Part shown: positions 1 to 13,300 of the stretch, in pieces
Layout of the letters: every line of letters begins with the position of its first letter
Position numbering within the stretch: position 1 is the first letter of the stretch
Source: Taenia hydatigena
Taxonomy: Eukaryota > Platyhelminthes > Cestoda > Cyclophyllidea > Taeniidae
Direction: 5' to 3'
Length of the DNA: 64,000 nt
Assembly: GCA_036345935.2 (NCBI GenBank)
Contig: JADWOT020000004.1
Coordinates: 7,412,168-7,476,167 of the forward strand
Notes under the pieces: model-generated
What the model saw: only the letters and a program-made list of their open reading frames with translations
Databases searched by the model: none
Told to the model about the DNA's origin: nothing
Program-made: the position numbers and the translations under genes

Positions 1-3000
1 AATTCGATTGTAGAAATTCGTGCTCTTGTAAGTTGAGGTAATTGCTTTTCCAACCGAACCGCTGGTCTCCACGTTAATTTCACTTTGAGGGCATTGCCGC
101 TGCTACCGTTGATACAGACACCATGTGGATCTTCGTGTTGCCTGAATGCAACAGTGGTTCCATGTGCATCCCAAAAACTTGACGCGAAATGTCTCCATAA
201 ACTTCAAGACTCTATTTGGCAAGTTGTACTATCCGAGTTGCACATGCTCAGACAGGCACAGAACTGCCTTGCGCTCTTTGTCATCATTTTATGACATTAC
301 GTTTTTACCGTGCTTGGGAACAAACCAAGATACACCGATAATCCACTGATGCGCAATTGTTTTGCTACAGAATTTCAGGCGGGACATCCATTTGCATTAC
401 GCGTTATGAAGCTGACATTGTAGCTTACTGCCCTCATTGGCGGTTGTTGGGTTGAAGCAGAAATCTTGCAAGCATTACTGCGACTACCACCATCAACGAT
501 CGTACTACGCTGTGAGTCTACATCAGTGGAAGTTCAGGGGCAATCAAAATGATACACAAACCAATTTACAGCAAGACCTTGTGAGAAAAATAAAGGGCTG
601 GGTGACCGTGTAGTAGTTTCATGGAACCTCAATCGAGACACGTCTTCGAACCTTTATACGGATAGAGGGTTGATCAAGACACACCACTCATTTTGCCTTG
701 CAGCCACATTCTTGGCACATTAACAGGTCACCCTGTAAGCACATTGGAAGGGCAGGCAAAATACGATACAGAGTAAATCCGAGTGGAGTGCAGTAACTCA
801 CATTAATCCTTAGCAATTTAAATCGTAGGATGTGACTTAAAGCATACACATATAAATATATACATGTGTAGAAACTGCACGAAAACAAAACTCGCATTGA
901 CATTGTGGGAGAGATTCTATGAGGAGCAGTATTACCAGTCAACTATATGCCTTATTGTGTAGCAACGCTACCAATGTAAAAAAGCACGATTTTGCAAATT
1001 CTCTACTATGCCACCCCATTGGATCGATGGCAGGTAGACGGTTCTAGCCTCAACAAGAAGTGTCGGGTGGGAACCAAAATAGAGACCATCAATTGTACTT
1101 GATTACGCCAAACACTTCCATGAGAGGTCCTAGCTACACGGTTTGAATTGCACTTAAGTAGTTATTTTCACTGAGGTAAAACTTCCGCAATATTGCCTTT
1201 AAATTAGTCAACATTTGGAGTGTTAGCGTGCGGATCGAGAAATTCGACGCACACTGGCCATTCTTATAATAGCCAATAGTTGCCATTTGTACTGAGGCGT
1301 CAATTCTTAATCTACCCAGCGTTTCGCCATTGATTGTAGACGTCACAAGAAAGCTCTCGATTAAAAATATGCCTGCTGCCAAGAAACTTCCGGCGAAATA
1401 TTTGCTTGCTCAACTAGTATGATGGGCTGGCTTCGGGCCATGCTGGCAGCCCTAGTATTATGCCCTCCTCTGCCTTCTATAAATTCTCGGCACCCTACGT
1501 CTAGGTTGCGAAATAAGGCTTTTTAAAGAATATGTGAAAGTATAGGAGCCATGCTGGGGGCGAACCACATGCGAATAGTTTATTTGGGTTGTATCTGCTA
1601 AACATGGCTAGCCAAGTTGTCGAACGGGGATCACATCTGCTCTAACCCCATATTTAAGCCCGAACACAGGTCCAGCAGTGTTCGCTCGTTCAGCACTAAC
1701 TACAGCGCACGTGTTGCCGCACTGCCAATAGTTTACTTAGCTCAGCCTCAAAGGAAACCTTCATGTGTGCAAAATGCCTTAGGATACAAGCTAACCCCAT
1801 CCCATACGGAGCACACAGAGCAAGTGTGCATCATGGTGAGTCCCACTCCCCTTTTCAAGGCGTGTATTGATGCACAAGCATTACTTAGGATTCAGGGACA
1901 ACCAGATAACTTGTGTAATTAAGCAGGCAAATCAGGGGAATGAGTGCTTTGCATCCATCAATTTGCTGCACCACCAGTGCGCCTTTCGATGATTCACTCA
2001 ACACTACCTCCAATATAAACATATCTTAGAATGTTTGTCAGCATGCTGTCTGGATTGCTTAAGGATGGAGGTGTCGACTGGGAAGGTGCTCATACATCAA
2101 ATGGGTAGGTAAATCTGAACATTGTCCTCATTACACTCGCACTAGAGCGGCATCCAAACACAAGTCTCCATACACAATCCTGCGTGCTAATGTGCGCTCC
2201 GGGTGTGTTGATAAGGTATCTCGATGGAATGCATCTGTTTTGATGGAGGCAATGACTTTATCGTTCCTCCTGCCACGTCTTCTCAGAATTTGAATTCCCA
2301 GTTAAACCAATTGCAGTCCAGCTAGGTGGAAATCCGCAAATTCAAATTTGAGTACACCCAGGCTAAAGAAGGAGAATTGAAATTAAGGTAAAATAATTAT
2401 GTTTTAGGCAAAGCGAGTGGGAACAGAAACAAAAAAGCAAACTAAGGTGTAGTTGTATGAGCAGGTTTTGCGAATTGGAATGATTGTACAGTAGATGCTA
2501 CGAGTGCTTGCTTGCTTGCAGTAGATTCTTAATCGCCCATTGAGATGCGTGCACTGACGGATTGTCCTAGCCTCTTGGAGGGCAAATCCTTACGATTTTA
2601 TTTATTGCGTGCGGTATTCACAATCGCCTAGATGCGATATGCGGTCTGCACGGATGTGCAGGTAGTGTGTGTCCAGTGGTGGGTGTGAACAATGAGGCCA
2701 ACTAGCAATGCATGTAGGTTGTCGCGCATGTAAGTTGGTTTGCATTTGTACATCCACAATGTAATGAATCACACCTCAATTTGGCCTTTTGCACCAAAGA
2801 CAAGCGAGATCCTCACCACAAGTAACACGGCAAGATGACGTAGAAGTAGTCAGTTGAGCTCTTACTTTCAGCCCATCCTGATGGCTGCCAGCAGCACGCT
2901 GTTGCACATTACCTCAATTGGCATTGAAAAGCAGCGTTGCATAGACGAACCGCGTCGTCGTTACCGCCTATAGCAGCGAACACGAAACTGACACTATGCT

Positions 3001-3950
3001 CACCGGTATGCATACATGTATTCGAATTTCCAAAATTTAGATTTGTACCCCCATCTGCACATAATTATGCATGATGCAAAAACACACGTTCATATCAATA
3101 AAAGCGTAGAAAAATTTGACACACACTTTCATGCACAAATCTGCTTAGAATTATTATCGTTTAAGGTAAACATCATTCTCACAAATGCCTAATCAAGTCT
3201 GCATAAAACATTAATTTGTCTAACTCAAAGGTTCATCTCTATCACTCGGCTGCACATAAATGCACATTATTAATGCACGATGCATATCCAATGGCAAGGC
3301 TACTGTTACTCAACAAAATGCCAAAATTTATCTCATCAACCCGATGACATGGGTGTGATTGCGCATCTAAAACCCGAATTCGGATTTGTTTAAAATTATG
3401 TACGGTTTTATACAAATACCTAAATTATTTCTTCTGGAGGCACTTTGCTTGAGGATTTTCCTGTTAGCATGCTACTTAATGGGATGCGTCGTAGGTTATT
3501 CAGCGCCTATCGAGCTGTGCGTGCATTCTTACTGATTTCGCAGATCTGATCTATGCGCAATATCTCCCTTGCCTTAGGCAGATCAGTCGCTTTAGTAAGA
3601 AAATGCAAGTACAACCGTGTTGCAGTATGTTGCACACACTTGTGCAATGTGTGGTGCGTCAGGCAGTGGGTGAAGTGATGTGGGCGTGGATGTGAAGAGG
3701 CAGGCGAATGCAAATCAAATGCGTTTACGTGCACTCACCTGTTACATTGTCAGATGATGCTGTGAGGCAAGCACAACCACTCCAGCCTCAAGCATCATTA
3801 GCACACTATCCCATCGTTTTAGACCACGTAGCAAAGTAGTTTCTGGTAAGACGCGCTCACATATGAACTGTACGCAATTGAATTAAGCACTGCACTGTAG
3901 CATGAAACACGGGAGCTCCTGCTCTTCCTTTCCATTCTACAAATCGAAAA
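1..3950. other. gene-poor flank
   Basis: No convincing coding exon seen. Open frames here are short, lack splice-site support and have no second copy in the window. 3.0-3.5 kb is AT-rich. About 1425-1505 contains a GC-richer stretch (GGGCCATGCTGGCAGCC) that resembles an insertion in the inner palindrome arm at 17.56-17.74 kb and may be the same dispersed element. Confidence 0.6.
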
Positions 3951-5165
3951 TCGGTGTTACACTTCATTGTCATCTGCGCATCCATAACTTACCTTATCTA
4001 CATTTATGCCATTTACTTCAAAACCACATCCTCGGAGAGGTGGGTAGCTCAACCAAATCTCAACGGTACTTACTGCGCATGGAACGATAGCATTTTTGCG
4101 AGCCCAAACGGCTACTATCGGCTGCGCCTGTGCTATACGAGCGTCTTCGACAAATCCAACCTACTGAACACAACACCCACGATTGAGGAGTCGAAAATTC
4201 GGATAAACGGAAGCAGTAGACGTCTGAGATTTGAGGAGTTGGTAAGCATTCCGGATGCCGAGTGGTTGCCAAATTTTGATCCTAGCGTCTACCAGCTTTA
4301 ACCCAGTCGACTGCCATGAGGGCTACACTGCAATCGCTCATTAATGACAAACCCATTTCTCACGTACGCAGAAAGTTTACCATTGTTATTCATGACACCT
4401 TTTCCTTGTAAGTGGGCTAGCAGCCCTCCGTGTGGTAGTTAATACGTGTGGATGAGTGTATGCATGAATATGCCTTTAATCTTTTACCCATGACATCCCG
4501 TCCTCCACCGTCTTGCATGAAACAAAATCTCAGGAATTATTATTCTGTGATCATGCATTCTTCTTTTAGCCTCCCCTTTACAATCCATGGATCCGATTTC
4601 TCCAAGTACCCTCTAGAGTATGCTCTCCTCTCACGCACCCACAAGCCACAGATGGGCTCGCCGGTGGATTGTCTCGCCCTGACGTGGTGATTGTCTACAA
4701 GTCAGGGGTCCACAATTTTGAGGAGAGAAGTCAACTGCGCAAGCTCTACCATCTCTACTACCCGGATGTCAGGATTTACCTCATCTTCTCTATCGGCTTA
4801 CCACAAACTTCGCTGGACAACGTATTTCAACGAGACGGATTCAATGTGACCCTTAATAACAGAGCAGGAAATAAACTGAAGGCATATTCACAGCATCCAC
4901 AAAGGACAGCCGAAATGCTTTCCAGGGAAATGCACGAATATGATGACCTACTTGTCGGTGACTACGAAGACTCCTACTATAATTTGACGCTGCTCAATTT
5001 TGTCGACTCTACAAACCCATCTTCGTCTTTCTTGATGACGACTATGCCGTCAATACAAATAAGTTAGTCACATTTGTACGTAGCCTAACACCGGAACTTC
5101 GAGAAAACCTGAACTACGGTTGCGAAGTGATGGTGAATCCTGTTTTCTGGCACACCGGTCCGTAA
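3951..5165 (+). pseudogene. decayed beta-1,3-galactosyltransferase-like (GT31) gene
   Basis: GT31 enzymes are Golgi type II membrane proteins that add galactose or N-acetylhexosamine in beta-1,3 linkage from UDP-sugar. Seen in order: a hydrophobic anchor (LHFIVICASITYLIYIYAIYF) from about 3957; a lumenal stem ending near 4298; a piece ending HDTFSL at a perfect donor (GTAAGT at 4410); an acceptor (TTTTAG) at about 4570; then DVVIVYKSGVHNFEER from 4681, DDLLVGDYEDSYYNLTL (about 4945-4995) and YKPIFVFLDDDYAVN (5010-5055), whose DDD is the metal/UDP-sugar motif. The frame changes at about 4298, between 4300 and 4337, and near 5000, where a short stretch between NLTL and YKP is missing. No ATG opens the anchor frame. 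The product stops at TAA 5163, before the usual C-terminal part of the catalytic domain. Family assignment is strong; a non-functional state is inferred from the breaks. Confidence 0.82.
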
Positions 5166-5206
5166 TGTAAGGAGTGCGTTCGTTCTTGTAATGAAAGATA
5201 GGGTGC

Positions 5207-5212
5207 AATAAA
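5207..5212 (+). promoter_or_regulatory. candidate polyadenylation signal
   Basis: AATAAA lies 42 bases after the last stop of the GT31-like pseudogene. Its position fits a former 3' end, which would mean the truncation at 5165 lies close to an original or captured transcript end. Confidence 0.35.
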
Positions 5213-6399
5213 AGTTATGCTAAAAGCCCATGTATTCCTCAACCCTGCACCAAGCCTACGTTCTCTACTTGTATCATGGCCATCTTCGTTGGCAGGACTG
5301 CGTTTTACCTTTTAGAGATCACTGCCATCACGAAAACTAGTTGTCATGCAAGAGCATGACAATTTGGACTGGATAAGTTAGAACTTTCAATTTCATTGAG
5401 AACAATCAAGAGTGAATGTGGGGCTTGTCTATAAGGATCACTTCACGTTCACCTCCTCACCCATTCTCTCCGACGGAACATTCCCACCTACCTCGTCGAA
5501 GATGGGATTCCAAAGCTCAATGGAGTTGAGAGCGCTTAAGATGGCGACGATCAAGTGTTTCTTGCTCGCATGTACTTAGCGCCCTTACGGAATCGCAGTA
5601 TTGTGGTCACGCAAGTCCTACTAATTATTTTTAGTACAAAATGGTGGGAATCGTTTATCATACACATTCTTGCCTTTCACTCATTGCTTACCAAGAATGA
5701 TGCGAATGGTGGTTGGAGGATTTCGAGGCCTCGCCTCACATAGAGGTGAAGATGGGTGACTCCGATGAATAATCAGCAAGGATATTAATCGCCCCTTATC
5801 GGAGAAATTTTCCATTAAATAGTTACATGAATGTCTAAGCAGTCATCGAAAATCAAAGACACGAAATTAAGTAAAAGTTGTACGGCTTCTTTTAAAACAT
5901 TGAATGCCCAGGTTTCTTCCAAATCAGCAGATATTCGAATAATTCTGTCGAGAGAACACGGATCAATGCTTGAGGGCAGATTAAACTCAACAGCGATGAA
6001 AAAACTATTCTGCCATAATTGTCCTGAATTCTACAATAAGTTGCTCGTTTAATTAAGGCTTAGCATAGGTGTTCTACTTACGAACAAGTAAGAAACCAAA
6101 GCTTTTAGCAGAATTATTGTTATCAGCAACTGCATGCAGTGCCTTATGGCCTCTCTGGGACAAATACTCTGGAGCTCTTGCAAGCAAAGACACGAAAAAT
6201 GGTGAGCATGAGAACGTACTATAGCGTGCGCAGAGTCCATACTTCAATTGCTGCTTCAATGTGCATAGTATGGTGCAGCCCACAGCTCGTCTGAAAGTTA
6301 CAAACGCTTGAGATGTCAACCCTCAGTCATTTGCAATTGTACTTAGATGTATGTTTCTGCACAGGAGTCCAAGACATCAAGCAATGCTTGCCGCGTGTG
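5213..6399. other. no firm gene
   Basis: A stretch at about 5455-5600 reads openly apart from one stop (..TYLVEDGIPKLNGVESA, stop, DGDDQVFLARMYLAPLRNRS..). It could be a further remnant of a neighbouring gene, but I cannot name it. The remainder shows nothing supportable. Confidence 0.3.
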
Positions 6400-6850
6400 A
6401 AAAAGCGGTAATGTGTAAAGCAGACAATTTTACAATGAATTTGACGAGAACATTTTAGCGTTTGTGTGTCTAGTTCAGATCCACAAAGTAAGCGAAAAGA
6501 TAATATTTATAGGTGTAACTGGCATTGTGGAGTGGTTGTTTGAGGTAAGGGTGGATGGGTGTATTTCGAAGTTTAGGTGAACTAGTGCATACGCATGAAT
6601 CGAAATGCGCATAAGTAGAAGCAATTCGTGAGCTCCCACAGGACTAATGATACTGCAACGAATGGCGGCGAAACCAGACCAGCGCTTTTAGTTAACTCAA
6701 CTCTAAACTGATCTAGCCCTATCCGTCCAGGCTCACCTTGCTTACCCTATCGCATCATACCTGCTTCTTAGTAGTTGTATAGGTTGCAGCATTGGTGGTT
6801 GCATGGTTGTGTGCTTCCGCTTTTGCAGCCCTTTGTTCACTTGTTAGACG
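6400..6850 (+). repeat. inverted duplication, copy 1 (partner 52285-52690)
   Basis: The reverse complement matches 52285-52690 in several blocks. Examples are GGGCTGCAAAAGCGG, TATGATGCGATAG, GCACTAGTT and ACGCTA.AATGTT. Divergence is substantial, with small indels, so the duplication is old. No reading frame is clearly preserved. Confidence 0.7.
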
Positions 6851-9800
6851 ATAACTAAGGTGGTCCAAGGGGGAGCCGAAACAACAAATTTTATGCCAAT
6901 TGCATTTAAATTAAAGCCTGACTAAGTGGAGATTTCCACGCCAAAGAGGCTTAAAGTAGCTTATTTATGCTATTGCTAGTCATGAGAAATGCTTTGCACT
7001 TTTCCATCCAGAATGTAAAAGCCAGTATTATTTGCAAGACTTTTGATTAAATTAACGAAGTTGCACTTGCATCTTGCGCCTACTTCAAAGAAATCAGGTC
7101 GTATTTTTGATGGAGGTGATGGTGATGTTGTCCATTGACGAAGCAAGAATCCTTGGTTCATGAGTGAGTTTATGGTGCATTGATGATTTGATCAGAAGCG
7201 CTTGGAGCATTTCTTTATTCCTAAAGCAAAGTTAGGCTTTTGACGATTTTTTAAGAGCAAAACGAAAGGGAATGTGCCATGGTCTGCACTTTGTTATTTG
7301 AAAGTCAAAACGCGCAGGAGAGAAAGATGCAACGCAAAGTGGAAGGTTTATTATTTTTACAAATTTTAAGCGTTTCATTCACTGCCTGATAGTGAGAATG
7401 CTCACAATTTAACGGATCATTTGACACCCACCTAATCAAAGCAGTGGAGGGCAAGGAAAGTTTAACGGCATACCACTGCGAGGAACTAAGGCAGTACGAT
7501 TTTAGAGCGCAACACAGGGAAGCGAATACACATAGTAATGCAGCCGCTCCGTCTCGCAGGTGGATTGAGGAAAACCAAGTGGTGTTGTGTTGTGTGCTGC
7601 CACGGTCTTGGCATAAAAGAGATTCCACACCTTCTCGTATTAAATCTTAACCAGGGAGTTGACCCTAATTAGTAAGGCAGGTGTGCAGATATGACAAGAA
7701 GGCCAAAACTTTCCCCAGAAGACGGATTGTGGTGATCTGAAGTGGCGTCAAATCGTCTAATCTTAAGTTCTTGCAGCATCATCAATGCAAACATTTACCC
7801 AAGAGATGCGCAGCAATTCTTAGAACTAACTTCCCACCTTCGAGTATTTTATCGGGTTTTTTCTACTTTGACTTTGTCGGCACCTTCAAGACGTCAACAC
7901 AGGTATCACTCAATACAGGAGCGAGAAACAAACAACTTCGATCATCAGCTCATGAAGCAGTAGAAGTCACTGTCGTGGTCTCGCTACTCATATTACAGCC
8001 GCTGATCCCAAGTTTAGGCCGGCCAGCACGTTCCCGCTTATGGAAGCGAATGATCTGCATTGAAAGGCCTACCATTTCCACTTCATTGGCTGCATTTAGA
8101 ATGATTCGCATCCAAATCTCGTGTAAGCTTGTGCCGCTGATTGGTCTACTTGCACGCCTGTGGACGTGCTTGTTTCATTGAACATCCTCCTCTGTCTCCA
8201 TGAGTTCTAATGCCATCTTGGTGGCGTGGCCGGAGGGAGGTGATAGTTATATATCGAGTCCCCTTCAATCCCATGCCTTACTTCTACATTTTGGCTCCAT
8301 TTTGACCGTATTTGCGTCGTTCACTTTTCGTGTCACTGTAATATTCATCCTCCCTCCAACGCAAAACGAATGATGAGACCAAAGCAGTGACGAAGGTGGG
8401 ATGAATAACTTCATTTTGAAGGGTGAGCAAGGTAGCTCATGCGACACGGTAAGGAACACAATAATACAGTTGTCAGTCAATAAGTCATTCTTGAATCACT
8501 TGAGCTTGCTGATGGAAGCACACCTGAATGTGGTACACGAATGGCGCAATGACGTGGGGACAATGTAGAGCATTCCCAATGGGAGGTCTCCTCATGACAT
8601 TTAGATGTTTGTGCAACCAACTCATGAACCATTTTGGCTCAAAGCTGTGGCGTGTTGGAGCATGAAGTGCTGACTGATGACGAAGGACAGGGGAAAAGTT
8701 CTAATCGCACAAATTTTGTAGTGCAGTATCCTGAATGTTCTGGTATTCAAATGCCAGGTGGTATAACTTAGGGCGAGGTAAATGTCATCCTGGTTACTTG
8801 AATGGTTTACACGACAAGCAGTTTTGACGCATTGTGCAAGGTTTGTAAATGGGGTAAGTAGGTGAAAGTTTTGCGAAATCGAGATAGAAATGCAAAACGG
8901 TTTTGCTGTTTTAAGGAAGATATTCTCCGCGAAAACCTTTATGCTGCCCCTGCCTTTTCGCATGAATGGGTGGATGTGACTCATCTTGACACGGACTGAT
9001 ACACCCATGTTAGCCTTGTCGCCGCATTCATCGAAGGCACCACCAATCAGAGTGAGCGAGAGTGTGCGACAAAGTTGATGCAGTCGTTGAAGTTGAATGA
9101 AGCATCCTCTGCCTGATACCGCACTTCGATGCAAATGAAATTCTGCTCTCTACAATGCACGGAAGGGCATTTCCATCAGTTTGTTTCGTAAGTCATAGGG
9201 TCATTTCCGGTTTGCGTCGCCTCGAGCGTTTTCATAAACAGCATTGGAACCTCTACGGTTGGGAAACAGTTGTACGGAGACTCTATTCAATTCAAGCATC
9301 AAGGTCTACACCACATATCTTGGACTCCGACAAGCCAAATGTTGCAAGTGTACTGAAAGCATCCTAAAAATTCTTCATGTCTTTTTTGGCGTTAAATCGC
9401 CCATTTTGGCATGCATCCACTACTTTTGTTTGCTTTGTACCAATCACGTAAATCCCCAATCACCTTATCAATTCGGCTTCCTATTATGCAGTCTGGCCTA
9501 CCTGTATCCACCACAATCGTGAAATTGCCCATTCCTAATGCCCATGAAAGGAGTTAATGATCAGGCAGGAGTCATACGCAGTGGATGAGTGCAAAGGCTG
9601 CTATACGGTAGAGACTGGTAGGGTAGGGTCGTTAGCTGCAAATGTTTTGCCATGGCTGAGCCTCATATGATGGTAGTGTGCTCCAAGTCCCATGTGTGGG
9701 CAGATTCTCGCCAGTATCATATCGCAGCTCACTGCACACTGCTTCGCCCACACAGGCGTAGTCTACCTTCTATGCCACCTTGATTGTCGGCATCGAGACC

Positions 9801-10339
9801 TGAAACGACTGGATGTCTGTTCGCACCGGTCGTTAGTAGAGGGACAGACTTGATCTCTCCTACCAAGTGGAGTACCGACATAGTGGGTTCACCCCAATGC
9901 CTGCAATGCAAATCATCCATCTCTTGTAATTACCGCAGAATGAATCACTTGTTAAATAGGACAACAATTTGTTAATCAGACAAACTTAATCGCTACGCAT
10001 CTTGCCTTGCTAAATCTACTTGAATTATTTCAAACGGCGACTTTGTGCTTGCACCATCGGGCCGTGCACAGTTTTGGAAAAGAGAAGGTAAAATGCAAAA
10101 TCATGTATGGCGAAAAGCCACTATTAGGGAGGAAGAGCTCAGCTCTACTATTCGTACACACTGCGAGTCCTCCAAACACGCGACAGCAAAGAGTGACATG
10201 GGTCACGAAGCCTACAGATGATTTGAATGAATCCTTTCCGTCCCGATGTTGATTACAAGGAGGAAGTCAACTGGGCACATTTTGTTCTAGCTCCTTCGTT
10301 CAGCATTTAACTCAAGCTACATGGTGGAACCGAAGGAAG
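6851..10339. other. no firm gene
   Basis: The longest open frame is 170 codons on the minus strand (8622-9134). It shows no recognisable motif, splice signals or second copy, and that length is expected by chance here. The end of the segment (10290-10340, TTTAACTCAAGCTACATGG) recurs at 47715-47760. Confidence 0.5.
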
Positions 10340-10773
10340 TATACGCAGTGTACGCCTCTAGTCTAGCCAAAGAAGGCGTTCAAGTCTGAATATCTTAGCC
10401 ATGTCGGTGACAGACTCTCATGCTCGTGTCAAATGAGTGCAAGTAAATCTGGTTTCTTCAAGCCATGCTTTGGCCCACTCTTCTAATTTGAGTTGGCTGT
10501 CAGTCACCTCATTGGCAATAAGTTGCCAGACATTCAATCACAAGACCTGGACTGGCCCTCTCTTAAGGTTCCGCATCCCAAGTTCGACTGGTCTTAGTGA
10601 AAATTTTTGTGAACTAGCACACGGTTTCACTTACGAGAAGAGTAGAAGCTAGAGAGTGCTTGTAAAATCACACTGGGTCATCGGCTTGGGGATGGGCTAC
10701 TTCTCATCAATTATGCTGTCAGATCTCTGACGCACTCGGCCTGCCCTGCAATCCGACACTTTTGCCTCCTCAG

Positions 10774-11548
10774 ACCAACTCTGTTCATCTCAAACGCTAC
10801 CGCACACAACTGCACAGTTGGATGCTACATCAGCTTTTCCTCACACGATGCATCGAAGCCACTCCTTTGTCGATAAGACACGTCTCAATGTGTTGTTCTA
10901 CGTTGATGAGAGTAAAGTCAGCAAGAAAAACAAAAGTCATTTGTCAACGCAACTGAGGTACTGGAAAGCACATGATAATAGGCTGCAATAGTTTGAATAA
11001 GCTACCGCTCATGATAGTGCAAGAAATAGTTTACCAAACGAGGCTAAAGTAATTAACGTGGCTCAAAATTCTATAATTGGAAGTGGAAGTAGTGGATCTT
11101 GCCTTGCAGACAATGGGCATCGCAAATAATATTGCCAGCAAATTTATCTGCTCTCAGTCTTGCAATTCCTAGAGTATGCCTTTACGTGAGAAACGGAGAA
11201 CACACGCAGCTCCCTCTGTTGTCAGCAATGCTGGAAGTGGTGAGAGTTTTTACCGCATCAGAGGTAAGTTCGTAAAAGCACATAAGAATGTGATCTTGAT
11301 CCTTGCACTGCTTTTTGTTTTTGCGTCACCAGATGAGTTGCAGGTTTTGTGTAATTGGTGTTAGTGTTGGTATTAGGGGTGATTCTCATCTCTCTATATC
11401 TCTCCCTCTCGGCTCACAGAGGTTTGGTTTTGTGATCATCTACACACGCTTCCCATCCTCCTCCTCCTCACCCTCCTCCACCTCCTCGCGTTCCTGGCTA
11501 TGCGGTGTGGTTGGAGACGTAGTAGTAGGAAGAGTAACGACTGCTTAG
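10774..11548 (+). CDS. gene X, arm L copy: three 3' exons, open
   Basis: Unidentified protein; 5' exons not found. Exon A is 10774-10957, after the polypyrimidine acceptor TTTTGCCTCCTCAG. Exon B is 11110-11263, from TTGCCTTGCAG to donor GTAAGTTCG. Exon C is 11333-11548, after CACCAG, to TAG. Introns are 152 and 69 bp and phases agree (AG+A = Arg, then phase 0). Visible residues: NVLFYVDESKVSKKNKSHLS in A; ILPANLSALSLAI and EHTQLPLLSAMLEVVRVF in B, a leucine-rich helical stretch that could belong to an armadillo/HEAT-type fold; C is Gly/Val- and Ser-rich. Exons A and B are exactly 184 and 154 nt in both this copy and the copy at 61.6 kb. Indels between L and R in exon C are multiples of three. 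This supports coding better than any one copy could. Function unknown. Confidence 0.55.
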
Positions 11549-12383
11549 TGACCAGTGCGACGCTTTTTTTACCCCTTCTACTGCAGTGTTGATGTGGTAA
11601 TACTTGTGGCAGCAGTAGTCTCGGCGTGCTCCCTGCTCTCTTTCTTTGCCCATCTCCCTTTCACCCTCTGCTCCTCTCATAGTGGTAGCAGTAACAGTAA
11701 CGAATGTTATTTCTATTACTGTTGCTAATGCTGTTAGTGTTTCCCATACCTTGTGTCTACAGCCTATCCGGCAGACATCTCTCACCTACCTACCTCCCTT
11801 CCTCTCTCTCAGCATTGAACTAGCTTTGAATGTTTCCGCGGTGAGTGTAGTTAGTGTCAATCGCTTCCTTCTGCTGCGTCATACATGGTGAGGAAGGTGG
11901 AATTTTCCCGCACTCCTTTCCCTTCCTCTTCTTCTCCTTCTTCTTCCCGCACTTTTTCTAACTGTTCTGCTACAAACACACAAAACCCCCAAATTGTCGT
12001 CCTTTCTTGGTCGTCCTCATATCAATCGACTTGCTAACAATAAAAGCGGTCTCCGTTTGGGAAGGGGATACGGGATTTTTGCCGATGTGCGAGTGTAGGC
12101 GGTGGGGTGGTGTAGAGTGTTTAATGAGGATGAAGCGTTGGTATTTTTTGGACAGGTATTGCACCGTTTGGGTGATCTAGGTTGGTTGCAACGTCTTATG
12201 ATTGCGCGACCGACAACGCGTGCAGGGACTGAGAGCGCTTACGTCACTGTTAGTTAGCGGCCTCAATTGAGACAATTGTACTGCGTCAACTTGCATCAAC
12301 CAAGTCACGAGGAGGAAGAGGAGGAGAAGGAGGACAGGGTAAGCAAAGTTATTGCCCCACAACACGTTGGAACACGTGGTGAT

Positions 12384-12420
12384 GGCAATGCAATGCAATG
12401 CAATGCAATCCAATGCATGC
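12384..12420 (+). repeat. (AATGC)n pentanucleotide microsatellite
   Basis: Four to five copies of GCAAT in tandem, then an imperfect unit. The same motif is shorter at about 34283-34303 in arm R, so it has changed length since the arms separated. Confidence 0.85.
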
Positions 12421-12624
12421 AAGCCTGTATGATGTGGCGTGGGTGTGCTCCGATTAGCTTTCCATTCACATATCAGCAATGCTCCTCACTGCATTGGCGG
12501 CTCCGCACGCTGCGGCAAATGTGGCTACACTCCTCAATCATAATAATGCCCACTGTTGCCATTTCACATTCTCATCGCTACATGTGGGTTGGAGATTGAG
12601 GCTTCTTTTCCATCGTCTTAAAAC

Positions 12625-13300
12625 AATCACACGCACACACACACACAGGCTAGAATACTCTTGTGCTTAACTGCTCTATGGGCAGAAAATCGGCTTTGAC
12701 AATGCCACGTGGAGGGACAGTTGGGATGAGGTCTACGACCTCGTCCTCCACACAATGGCACTACGTTGTCACAAAAATTGGGGGAAAGCACAATGTCTGC
12801 CTACTTCGTGGATGGTGTGAGGAGTGAGTGTGTGTTAGGCACTGTGTAGGCCGGCAAAACAGCGCCTTCTTTTTCCTCTTTTTCTTCTTCTTCTTCTTCT
12901 CCTGTTCTCGAAGCAACTCACCTCGTCCACACAAAGAGTTGCTGGTATTAGTGCCATGCCACTGAGGTGTGCGGCTTCTCGAGGCACCACCTCACTGTCA
13001 CATCAACGCGCACTGCCCTGTCCACGCCTGTCCACCCCTGTCCGCCCTTTAGCAAGACATTGGCATGATGAGATGAAGTGAACAACAAGCAAAGACACAA
13101 ATTGACATCGGGCTGTGCGTGCTTGTGTGTATGTGTCCTTTTCCATTCCACGAGCTGGGCTACTCACTGGGCTAATATGGCCAACATTTTGCAACAAACG
13201 CAGAGAAGCACTCGTGGATTTACAGCATGAGCGAGTGACGGAGTGAGTGAGTGAGTGAGTGAAGCAAGGGTAGACCGCACAAGTGCCATCGATACTCGCA
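12625..13300 (+). repeat. cluster of simple repeats in arm L
   Basis: Contains (CA)n at about 12630-12648, (TTC)n at about 12880-12902 and (GAGT)n at about 13238-13262. Each has a counterpart of different length in arm R (e.g. (GT)n at 34055-34078). No protein-coding exon can be defended here. Confidence 0.7.

Noticed and set aside
8622..9134. 170-codon minus-strand open frame
   Set aside because: No motif, splice sites, duplicate or good start context. Length is within chance expectation for 64 kb read in six frames.
12384..12420. CRISPR-like short tandem repeat
   Set aside because: Uninterrupted pentamers without spacers in eukaryotic sequence; an ordinary microsatellite.
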